From the NCBI GenBank assembly GCA_020055645.1, contig CM034548.1:18290001-18354000 (forward strand): DNA of 64,000 nucleotides. The letters run 5' to 3'. The position numbers and the translations under genes were made by a program. Shown here one piece after another: positions 53,601 through 64,000 of this stretch (the stretch's first letter is position 1; the number at the start of each line of letters is the position of its first letter). Under the pieces are notes generated by a model. The model did not search any database. It saw only the letters and a program-made list of their open reading frames with translations, and had not been told where the DNA came from. The stretch comes from Tomocerus qinae (Eukaryota > Arthropoda > Collembola > Entomobryomorpha > Tomoceridae).

Positions 53601-55597
53601 GAGTTATTTACATTAAAACATTTGTATCCGTATTTGTGATGTATTATAAACCAAAACCAATGTAATTAGGTTATATCAGAACATGTCAAATGACATAATG
53701 TATTAGATAATGAAAAGTAACTGGCAAAACTAACTTTTGGGAGCTATTCATATGTAAGCAACAATCTTAAATACTTCTTGCAAAACGTTTTCTAAAAAAA
53801 TTGGAAAGTTTCAAATTCTGATTTATCATAAATATTTTGCTGAAATGGCACATAACATGACTCTTAATTGAGAGCACTGTATGATTTAGCAGAATGTAAA
53901 ATCTCGTTGATTTTTTCTTTTACTAAACTTATATAGGGCCAGTGAAAACTTTTTTTTATTTTTTCATGCATAACTATTCTTTTTATTAGGAAATACAATC
54001 TTGACTTTGTACTGGTAAAATAATTTTTATAAAGGTTTAACATGCAAAAGCGGAAATTACAGTGTCAACTGTAGTTTTGGATATGTACAACATGCAATAT
54101 AATAATGCACCAATGCTACAGTTTTATAGTCTTAATCAGTCATGCATCGCCCATATTCTGCTCATAACTTACTTACAACTGATGGCATTTTAGTAAAAGT
54201 TTTTTACACAACTTTCCAAGCATTTTCGTAAAGCATGCAAAATGCAGTGATACTCTAAAAACATTGTCGAATGCTGATGTTCCGACTACGACCGAAGTCT
54301 TTTTCTGAATGTATGTTAAACGCCATAATATTTGTAATTAATGTATCCAGTATTGATGATTTTCTAGTACGCTTTGGTTGGGATTACAACGGACTTCAAT
54401 TAGCTCAATTATGTAATTACTGAGGCGACTTAGGTAAATATTATAATCCAATATAATCCAATGAGCAATGATCAGCGCCAGAGTAGAGCTTTGATGTTGG
54501 TAAGGTGAAAGCAGCGATCTGTGAGAAACTGGAGGTGGGTGTAAATTAATGACAGTAAAAGGGGTAAAAATGGGAGAAACGGAAGAATGAATTTTGAGAT
54601 ACTTATGTAATGTCACGTTAACCTTTGCAGTTCAACAAAGCGTTAATATCTCCCGGTTCTTACTTTTCTAGTAGAAGGTGGAATATCATCGCAAAGCAGA
54701 GGACAGAACCTACCAAATCATGTTTGACATTGATTAGCGATGTGACGTTTTGTCATTTTTCCTATTGGAAAATCAGTACAGTGACCATTCTAAAAACTAA
54801 GGTATGAATTAGGTAAATGAGTATGATAGGTAAGTGTAAGGAGTAAGTGTCAATTTGGAGAGAAATAGTGTAAAACAACAAATGTATCATTCTGTTAATA
54901 ATAAACTACCTAGAGAGTAATTTGAAAACGAGTTTTTCCACTCATTACATCCCAATGGAATTAAATTACCCATAATAACCCATAAATTGCCCAAATTTTA
55001 AAAGACGCAATGTGGCAATGTACTGCTTTAATATCTCCAAATTGTTTCAAAATATATTATTCGCTTTATGCAGAAGATATAGTTACTCATTGCCAAATTC
55101 CAAACTTTTTGTTTCATGAAAAAGAAAACTTTGTCAGGTCTATTGGACACGTTTATGTTAACTTTTAGTCGTTTCTATTTTGAAAGGAGAATTCTTTCTA
55201 AACCGAAATGTTACCCATTTAATTTATTGTATCTTGTAATCTTCGTCTTCGTGAGTCTTAAATATTAATTTAGTTAGAATAAAATTTTTGCAACTGTATA
55301 TAAAATTACTACTTACTCAACTTACAGAATGTGTACCTTATTTGAAACTGTTGATACATGTAATGAAAAAAATTGGCATGTAGTTTTATTTATATGGGTA
55401 GCAAAATGACAATATCATTTCAATTTTTTATGAATATAAAATTAATTTTTTTAAATTAATCCACGGCATAGTGACCCTGAGGTATTAATTTATAAATGAT
55501 AGCTCGGATGTTCTGTTTCCCTGTGGTTGTTAACAAAATTGGCAAGTTGTTTGACATAATGTGCATGTAGGTACGTACAACTAAATATGGGATTAAT
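50646..55597. other. Gene-free AT-rich stretch
   Basis: I see no recognisable gene. One splice-flanked open segment at 54631-54801 is listed separately. Everything else is short, unrecognised open frames in AT-rich DNA. Confidence 0.5.
54631..54801 (+). other. Possible orphan exon, unknown protein
   Basis: This 171-bp segment (57 codons) is open in one frame. It is preceded by CCTTTGCAG and followed by AAG|GTATGA, so it would be a phase 0-0 exon of a length divisible by three. Its product would begin FNKALISPGSYFSSRRW and end TVTILKTK. I do not recognise the family and found no partner exon nearby. It may be real coding sequence, an untranslated exon or coincidence. Confidence 0.2.
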
Positions 55598-56900
55598 TTA
55601 TGGATGGTGGCTGTCATTAGTGTGGGTTAGTTTGTAATTAAATGAGAGTTGATCGATGATGTGGTCATTCACAAGTGTTTGCATAATTTGGTGTATAATA
55701 TAGAAGTTTGTCTTGAATTTGTAGGAAGAGGTATTATAAATGAATAGATTTTGTTGGAGAGAAGTAGTAGTAGGTAGGATGGTATTATTACTAGTAATGG
55801 AATGGAGTATTATGGGTGAGGAGGGCGGGTAGTTGAGATAGTGAAGTTGAGATTGAGGACGAGAAAGGATGGAGTACATTACGTAATAATAGTAATCGTA
55901 ATTGTGGATAGGGTAGAGAGGGTTGGCTGGCGGCAGAACATGGTTTAATGATGATGAAGATAAGATAGGAGGAATCATGATGAGTGGCATTGGTCTAAAT
56001 GAGTTGGGACTGGTGAGTGTTAAGTAAGAGAATGAAAATTGATAGATGTATTCAGGTTGAAATGGGATTGGTGTGAGGTGGTGTTCCCGTGGCTGCATAA
56101 ACTAAAGAGAGTGTGATGAGAGGACGAGGAAAGTAGTTATTAGATATGAATGTGCCCAGAACGAAAGGACTATTGTGTCGTTTTGGTAATTCCTTCTCCT
56201 CCTTCCTCCTCTCCCTTCCGCTTTACTCGTTTCCACTTTAGGAGCTAAGTATGTTTAGCTATGTATGTATTTATGTAGCTACGTACTTAGTTTGTTGGAG
56301 TCGAGTGGATTGGGTATTTTATAATATTAAAGCAGAATAGCATTATGGTGGAAGTAAGTAAGTGAGTGGAAAAGTGTCTATGGACGTGTAAATGTATGTA
56401 CCAATAGTAGTAATGGTAATAATAAGTGTACTACTATCTATAGGTAAGGACTATGCCCAGGCACCCACAAAATACTCTGTAGTATAAATATAATAATATA
56501 TCCAGAGGAGTAATAACGAGAGTCTAAGCCAAGCCCAATTGGGTACAGCAGTAGAGGCAGAATTGTTGTAGTCTAAGTACTACATAGAGTATATAGAAGA
56601 GAGTTGAGAAGGTAACTGAAGATATGTAGTCGAAGAGATGCTGGTGGATGATGGTGAAAGTATGACTGGAGGTAATAACGAAGGTTAGAGTGTGAGAGGA
56701 AAGCTGAGCTAAGGGAGCCAGAGAGGAGCATGAGAAAGTAGAGAATGTTGAAGATGCTCATGTTTTAGTTCATAGAGTGTGGATGAATTTTGCAAAAGAT
56801 TTGAGTGTAGGACGAGATGAAGAGGAACGTGGAATTTGGTTAGGGTCTATTTCCCTACAGTCATTAGATTTTCTCCCACAATTTATTTAAAATTCCATCC
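55560..56900. other. Strongly G-over-C skewed segment
   Basis: For about 1.3 kb the plus strand is markedly G-rich and C-poor (runs such as GGGTGAGGAGGGCGGGTAG, and GTAGTAGTAGGTAGGATGG). It is broken by a pure pyrimidine run at about 56188-56220 (TCCTTCCTCCTCTCCC). The skew depletes stop codons on the minus strand. This explains a 166-codon minus-strand frame at 55598-56098, whose product is low in complexity (rich in Ser, Pro, Thr, Tyr) and unrecognised. I do not call it a gene. Confidence 0.5.
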
Positions 56901-58946
56901 CAGCTATGAAAAACTTAGCAGTTTGCTATATCTCCGCTGATAAATATTAGATGAAAAGGAAAAACCGAGATATGGAAAGGAAATCCCATGTGAGAAGTAG
57001 CGAAAATTTAGTCAAACTATCGCATAAAAACTGGCAGCGTGGAGTTAGGTTCAGGAGACTCAAGTATCTCTCCCTATTTGACTGTCCTACTAGACTTACA
57101 TGCACAAAGGTACGCTTATACGGGAAACAAATATTCTGTGGCTTCCTCCAACATATAACACTCTCTACTAGTACTATAAATATTATTATAGTAGTCACCT
57201 CCGTTTTGCCATCATTACATTACATTGCGAAAGAATACACCCTCAATCAGCCTTTTTTCTAACCTTCCTCTCCTCAAATCTTTCCGACAACTCCATTTCG
57301 ATATGATATAATAAGTAGAGATATTATAGCACTAGTTAGTTATTCACCTTTGTTAGTCATCAAAAAAGCATCTCTTGGTAACTTGACTCACTCGGCGGTG
57401 TAAAGTTTTAATTGTTTCTCGTCCACAGAATCCAATTATGAAAATAATAACAAAAAACTTGGGTTCATTCCAATGACTGGATCGATGGAATTACTTTACA
57501 CTTTTGAATCTGAGCTCCTGGTTGGTTGGCCGTATTCTCCCTTCCTTCTCATTATCCACTCTATTTAGATCTCCTATTTGTTGTTTTGAACTCCATTACG
57601 TGCCGAAAGTTATCCTTAAAGTTGTGTAGACGCAATCATAATCTAATACGTACATATCACTACCTAATGTGCGAACATGTATGTTTAAATGGGCTTCTTG
57701 AAAGAGTCCCCTTCCTAATTAACTACTTTCCTTTATACACTGACTCTTTTTCTAGATATATCTGAGTATTACTAAGTTAATTTCTCCTTGAGGAAATCTC
57801 GAGTATTATGACTCCGTCGCATTGTGGTAATTGTTCAAGTATTTGTACATCCTAAACATATTTTATTGCTATATATAATGAGTCCTCATGTGCTACGTGT
57901 GTGATGGTTGTGGATAGAAATATAGTGACGCTTTGCGTCAACATCGTTTCATCAAATTGTCTTGTGAATAGACATCCCTATTAGAATTGTTTCGGATCAC
58001 ATTACCAGGGAACCACAGCTATTCCCTGCAGAAATGAAATATGGTTATTGTTGGTAATCGGAAACGCAGTCAAAATACATTCACGAGTGGCAGATAAGAT
58101 TTCCCGCAAGATAAAAACCGCATCAGTATTCATAGGCAAGGAAGTTTCAAACTTTCTAATTCTTTATTGAATCATCGTTTGTATGTGTCCATTACAGAAG
58201 GGAATAGACTGCAGTTTAGTTTACCAGTTTCTTCTGTACATAGTTAAGTATACCGATGTACAACCAACCAACAAAAACCGTCGGTGTAGCAGTTTAGTAT
58301 TTTATTCTGAGTGAGATATAAATACTACATGATGTCTAACACGTGCCCATCTTCTCTCCCATTTTTCTTTCGGAAATTGAAGGAGGCACTACATCCTTAT
58401 TATTGCATTCACGAAATCACGAATTTACTCCGAAAGAGATGGAAGATGGCTGCAAACCCTAAACTAAAATTAGATTTCCATTTCTATAGCAGTACAACTC
58501 AGACTTAACCCATCTCACCCATTTGAACCACGATTTCTATTTATTATTATTTTTTCCCAATCCTACACACTTTCAGGGGTATTTGATACCAATCCTATCC
58601 TTTGTAGACATGTTCTCACAAAATGATCAACACTCAATCTTCGACACATCTCCGTTCCCTTAGGACTTTGTGTTGCACTATTATGCCAATTGTTAACTTA
58701 GGCAGTTACGTAATACTACTACTTACATTTACACTATTTACTTTTAGAGAGTTTCTTCTTGTTGAGGGAATCTTTTAGGGAAACAATAAATTCAACCTGA
58801 GTCACCCTGCAGATAGGGTGACTACAAACAAATGTACTTTTTCTATTAAACTTGACAAATTGCAATAAAAAGAATTAATGAGGATTTTCCGTGCAAAATT
58901 TTTGTTCATTTTATATTATGAATATCAGGTAATTAATTATCATTTG
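56901..58946. other. Gene-free stretch
   Basis: There are short overlapping open frames on both strands (for example 56951-57262 + and 56947-57198 -), none with a recognisable domain. I see no RNA gene or transposon here. Confidence 0.5.
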
Positions 58947-59084
58947 CATTCGTCCTCATTCGTCCTCATTCATCCTCATTCGTCCCCATTCGTCCCCATT
59001 CGTCCTCATTCGTCCCCATTCGTCCTTTTTCGACCCTATTCGTCCCCATTCGTCCTCCTTTGTCCCCATTCGTCCTCATTCGAT
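58947..59084. repeat. 10-bp minisatellite, CATTCGTCCT type
   Basis: About 13 head-to-tail 10-bp units of the form CATTCGTCCT or CATTCGTCCC occur, with a few divergent units (TTTTCGACCC, CTTTGTCCCC). The period stays at exactly 10. The array ends at TCGATAAAAATG. A 79-codon frame runs through it only because the repeat lacks stops in that frame. Confidence 0.9.
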
Positions 59085-59581
59085 AAAAATGAAAAAAGTT
59101 GGCAAAAGAACCTCTAATAACTATGAAAGAATGCAAAACAATTTTCCTGACAGATGCCGGAAAGCTACGCCATGAATTTTATGATTGTTTATTTTAACCT
59201 GATACCATACAAAATTCAGTCGTGTGCCATACACATTTAAACGCAGCCATTTTCATAAAATGGCTTTTTACTAGTGTCTTATGAATTGTATTTTACATGG
59301 GATTATGGGATTCATATGGATGGAAACAATGCAGAAAAGTGTAATTTTTCTACCCTTTTTATGATTATAATTTGACATTTATTTATTCATAGATAGCCAT
59401 TTGTAATTTGACTTGATTTGATAGTCTTATTAACGTGACAACATTGTGCAGCTCTAGAATAGTACAGGTATGTACCGAATGTTCTCTCTCAGGTGTCCCG
59501 TTTTCATTGATAAAGTTCTCCATTTAAACCAATGCAATGAGAATTTGTGATCAGGTGGAAAATATTGTTGGAATAATTTAT

Positions 59582-60010
59582 TAGTAGTAATCAAAAGTAG
59601 AATCGAATCCGATTTGATTTACTTTTTTGCATCAAAACTGCGTCTGCTCATGCGCGAACAAGAAAATCGTATCGTTCTCATCGGAATTTTTTGAATCGTC
59701 TCCTGGGACGATTTAGATTCGGATTAGAAAGATTTTGGTTGGAAAATCGCAGGTTGTAGTGTTAAAGTGCGGAATCAGCCTAACACATTTTAGCTAAGCT
59801 CAAGGTGAGTGAAATTGTTATGGGGACAATTACCATGGCAATTTCACTCACCTTGGCTAAGCTGTAGAATATCATTACTTTTGTTATTGAATCGTCATAG
59901 TTGTCAAATTATTTTAATCAGAGCACTCAAAAGCTATGTTGGATTTGATCCATTTTCTTCAATCTGAATCTAAATCAAATCCGATTCGATTTTACTTTTG
60001 ATTACTACTA
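59582..60010. mobile_element. MITE-like element with 40-bp inverted repeats
   Basis: This 429-bp element has terminal inverted repeats at 59582-59621 and 59971-60010. They start TAGTAGTAATCAAAAGTA and differ at two of 40 positions. It holds no coding sequence. Homology stops exactly at these ends. The flanks give no clear longer target-site duplication; taking the outermost TA as target leaves a TIR starting GTAGTAATC, so a TA duplication is possible. A large internal hairpin lies at 59792-59863. The size, lack of coding capacity and TIR structure are those of a miniature inverted-repeat transposable element. Confidence 0.8.
59792..59863. repeat. Internal hairpin of the MITE-like element
   Basis: The left arm AGCTAAGCTCAAGGTGAG continues as TGAAATTG. 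The right arm CAATTTCACTCACCTTGGC continues as TAAGCT. They pair over about 25 bp with a perfect 16-bp core and a loop of about 21 nt (59818-59838). If transcribed it would make a miRNA-precursor-like foldback; no evidence of processing can be read from the sequence. Confidence 0.7.
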
Positions 60011-63000
60011 TTAGAATGCAGACAGGGGCGATGTGCATAAAGAAAATGGTAATTTTGTCACTGTAAGAGGATGAGGGGTATTCGTTTGGGTGGTTAGGAG
60101 TAGGACATGGATTTTCACGCACATACGTAACTGGAGAAATATTAGATAGACGGTCTTTTCTTGCTCTTAAGTTCTTACGAGGAATTGAACGGAAGGAATC
60201 GAAAATGCATGTTAAGCCTGGGAGGATTGTTATGTAGTGTGTAAGACCACACAGTGTCAGAGAGGGGTAGCGGGGAAACCCGACAGCACCCAAACATCCA
60301 ATCCACCACTTAATACTTTCTTGTCTCATTTTCCTCACTTACTCCGCTGACTATGACACTATTGCTTCTTTATGCTGGCAGAATTCAGATAAATCTCTGC
60401 GTCCGTGTCTACTCACTCGTCTCACTATTAATCTTACACTTACACACTCGTGTCTCTTGCTACTTGCTCACAATTAGTACTGTACACCTCCTTCATTTCC
60501 CATCTATCCCTACCATCAGTTGTTTAATTTGAAGATGCGACCATAATAGTGAGATGGAGATGAGAGACGATTTTGGAACCGCGTGTACTTGGGTATTAAA
60601 AATATTTTTCCGAATTATGCTACTACTAGGCTGTCAAGGGAATAAGGATCCATGGGATATAGAGTATGATTACTACTATAATATTATATAATAGTTTTCC
60701 ATGCGACAGTGCGTATAAAGACAGGTATATAAGTATGTATTTGTAATATTATGTGAGTTCATGTGGAGTGTAAAACTCTATAGCCATCTTTATCTCAGTT
60801 TTGGGCAAAGTTCTTACGAAAGGATTTGGAAGGAAATAGTATAGTCGAGATCGAGATTGTATAGTGATTGCCTATTAAGAAGAGTTCTATGCTTATTAGC
60901 GAGATATAGGTTTCTCCTTATTGTCTATGTCTTTGTAACTCGGGGATCTGTTTAGCATGCTCTACTAACTCAAGAGCCAAGTTCTGCTCCGCTCGCTTAA
61001 AAGCATTTACGGAATCACTAATTAGTTCTGAACCTCGTCGAATTCCCATCTTAATCGTCTCTTAATTAGCTTAAATCTTTGAAAGATAAATTGACACATA
61101 GGATATCTGTCTCCTTAGTGGCTCCCAACTCCCGAACTAATCTACACTCATAATTTACCTTCGGAGATTCTCAAATGGGATACCACAAGTTAATTAATCA
61201 TGGAGCTACTGTCATGTTTTCAGTTTTACTATCTTCTAATTTCCATTCTGCATGTTCAGATACATCCATCCATTGTAATCAGAATAGACTACATTTCTTA
61301 TAAATGTAAATGCTATATTATTCCGAGTATACATTAAGCTCGTTTATACTGGTTGCGATTTACTGACTAATTTTCAATTCTTCTTTTGCCTACATACATT
61401 CCAAGTACTGATAGTACTATCTTATTTATAAGTAGTGTTATATCTCCAAAGTGCTAGATTTTCTTTTTCTTTTTTGCTTTTTATGTTTTACATAAAATTT
61501 GACATCCGTTTAAACCAATGGTAAAAGTAGTTTTATCTTCTGTGATACACGACGAACTATTCTCCAGAGAAAAATTCAATTGCAAATGATTGTGAACTTG
61601 ACCCATTTTAAAATTTATTCACTTTTTAAAAAAGGGAGAGATTTTGAAACTGTAGTGTAAATCTTCAAGTAATTCTTGATGAAACGAATAGGAATAATAG
61701 AAATAGGTTTGAGGAAAAATGTTGCTAAGTAATATAGTAATGGTAGATAAAATAAAAGGAAAGTGATTGCCGGAGGTATATTTTTTGGTATGGATGCATT
61801 TGTCAGAATAGTTAATGGAAACTAGAGAAGACAATGGAAATGTTGCATTACACGCTCAATTCTCATACATAGACATTTGTGACTTTTGTTTGCGGATTTG
61901 AGAGTGAGGGATTTAGAAGGATGTGGAATTAGGTATTGAAAGAGCTGTGTCAAGTCAGGTAAATGGAATAATATGTAGAAGTGAAGCAGCAGCCTCTGGT
62001 CTAGATCCACTTGAGTTCATAGCCACAATCTTCCATCATATCAATAACAGTAAAAAGTCCTTAGATGTTTTGGGTACCTTTGCGTCGACTTTCTCTTCAG
62101 CCTCCCTTTCCCTCCTCCTTTTCCGACTTGCTTGTTTAAGTCAAATGTCGACTGTGGAAATATCTCAGTCTCTAGTCGACTGTGAATGACTTGTACTTAT
62201 ATATGTACATTTTTATGACTCTGTTAGTACCTACACCCATTACGAATAATATAAATACAATATGACAATGCATTACTTTAACTTTCTCCATTCTGGGAAA
62301 TTGTACATGATAAATATAATATTTGCAATAAATATGTACGTAGCGAAGTACTTAGGATGTTATAAGAAATATATAATAATATAATATATCCGATAATGTG
62401 AGTTTATTCGGATTGGATTTGAATGGGATCGGGTAGCACCTGTGCTAAGTAAAGTGTGTGCTGTTTCCATTGCTGAGTATTTGTCGGTAAGTATAAGTAG
62501 GTAGAGCTACATAAGTAGTTAGAGAGTAAGTAGTTAGGTAGGCAGTTGGGTTATGTTATGTATAAGTATTCTTTTGCTTTGCAGCCATGTCTCCTTTGCC
62601 TCTGAACTCTCAATCCCTAATGTGGCTAATGCACTGCTTTTCCCTCCTCAAACTCTCTCCTGAAATCTTTTTGATGGCCAAATGCATTTTTTATATGATG
62701 CTTTTTCATAGTCAAAGATCAATCGGTTAAGCTATAGCATTCCCTCGGCTTTCTTTCTCCTGGTTACTCTTTCTCTCTGCCTCCATGCGTCTCACCAACA
62801 CGTGCATCCTTCCTCTCTCGTCCGCTTTTTCACACGTCTGCTTCCGTTCCCATGAAGATTTAACCTTTTTGCATAATCGCAGAAGTCTATGAAAGCCAGC
62901 ACCTATTTTTTAAATGGATTTAGTGAAGGGATTCTCGCACCTTCCAGCAAATATTCCTTCCCACTCACTCCAATCCCATATCCAACTAGAGTGTTTGATG

Positions 63001-64000
63001 GGAGAATCTTTCTTTTCCTAAGCACCGACCTCTCACTCATATCCTTAAATTATACAAATCTTACTTTCATTCATCATTTCCCATACATACTAATCACCTA
63101 CACTCCTCAATAAATACTCGCCTTCTCAATTATTTCTTTGCTACTTTTATTGCTACATTTAAGGATTATATTGTTTCCCATTAAAACTCTTTCCAATTAA
63201 TTACAATTTAGTAATTACTACCCACAATGAATCATATCCTTCCAAAGTAATAACGTCGGATGCACAAAAAGCGTGGAAATGCTCTATAAGAAAATTCTGC
63301 TTGGTAATCCTTCAAATGACAATGAATTTTTAAATTTACAGGTCTCCCTAAATTACCTCTTTCGTTATGGATACACTCATTCTTTCAGGCCATTAGTGAA
63401 GAAACTATGACTTGTGTAGTATGAAAAATTTAAATGATGACAAGCCGAGTTGAATTTAAAAAATAGGAAGCATTAATAAGCATAGTTGGTGGATTAAGCA
63501 TTATACTACGGCATTTAAAGTTTTCTTGACCAAGGTATACTTTCATGTCGCTAAACTTCAATCAGATAAGAAATTGTTTTGAATCCTATTATAGAAGTCA
63601 AACTACGCAAATCTTTTTATAGACACCACTCTGACTCTCTGACTGCTGGCACATGAACTCATTCTATGAAATCAAAATTAATCCGTTGAGTATCTTATTA
63701 AATTTTCATCGAGGTATTTTTTGGTCGGTCAGAAATAAAGTGTTAACAGGGTCGCAGCCAGAAAAAAATTACGGGAGGAACCCGACAAATTATATGCAAA
63801 AATATAGTGCCCCTTGCTGTGGCTCTGCTTATTAACTCTGCGTTAATTTGAATGAATAATATTTTTATTTTGGCAATTAAAAAAATTGTATTGAGTTATA
63901 CAATCTGTCACATATCGCAGCAAAAATAAATGCAAAGTAATTATAATCTGAAGAAATATAATTAGATACCATAATCTACTTAATCTTTTTATGTTCTTTG
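60011..64000. other. Gene-free stretch to window end
   Basis: No gene is supported. A pyrimidine-rich patch lies at about 62580-62850 (many CTC, TCC and TTTC words), the opposite strand bias to 55.6-56.9 kb. Short open frames are unrecognised. The remainder is AT-rich with scattered TATAAT-type runs near 62330-62400. Confidence 0.5.

Noticed and set aside
55598..56098. 166-codon minus-strand frame starting MQPREHHLTP
   Set aside because: It lies in a strongly G-over-C skewed segment where minus-strand stops are depleted. The product is low in complexity and unrecognised. It is kept only as a skew note.
58878..59117. 79-codon frame with repeated SSPFVPIRPH-type residues
   Set aside because: It is translated from the 10-bp minisatellite; the repeats follow the DNA period and do not indicate a protein.
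59970..60338. 122-codon minus-strand frame
   Set aside because: It overlaps the end of the MITE-like element, has no recognised domain, and has no supporting splice or start context.

Overview
The window is nuclear DNA from a metazoan, most likely an arthropod. It is strongly AT-rich. Its coding regions are split by GT-AG introns, mostly 69-360 bp with one of 681 bp, and the three recognisable proteins are animal housekeeping proteins. Frequent TAGGTA/TACCTA-type words and long gene-poor intergenic DNA also fit an arthropod, but nothing here fixes the order or species. There is no bacterial or viral gene, no CRISPR array and no reverse transcriptase or transposase reading frame that I can recognise.

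Layout. 1-23.6 kb: no gene I can support, only AT-rich intergenic or intronic DNA. 23.6-24.4 kb: a 371-bp-period tandem duplication. 28.9-30.4 kb (+): a five-exon TMEM41B-type VTT/DedA membrane protein. 33.6-35.8 kb (-): a six-exon transaldolase, convergent with the first gene. 37.0 kb: a tRNA-like remnant. 40.0 kb: a 10-bp minisatellite. 42.03-46.48 kb: a 4.45-kb unit made of about 169 copies of a 21-bp minisatellite between two long, nearly identical terminal inverted repeats bounded by TA. 48.3-50.5 kb (+): a four-exon hexosaminidase D-type GH20 enzyme with an N-terminal membrane anchor. 50.7-64 kb: gene-poor DNA with a strongly G-over-C skewed segment (55.6-56.9 kb), a second 10-bp minisatellite (58.95-59.08 kb) and a MITE-like element with 40-bp inverted repeats (59.58-60.01 kb).

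The three genes do not form a pathway. They are an ER lipid scramblase/autophagy protein, a pentose-phosphate enzyme and a glycosidase, and they are simply neighbours. All exon joins were checked by hand for frame continuity and give uninterrupted proteins of 257, 334 and 560 residues.

The most distinctive object is the 42-46 kb element. It looks like a recently inserted non-autonomous foldback/MITE-like transposon whose whole interior has become a 21-bp satellite. The unit length equals two helical turns, it carries two A/T tracts per unit, and it lacks stop codons in all six frames. The long open frames across it are an artefact of the repeat, not genes.
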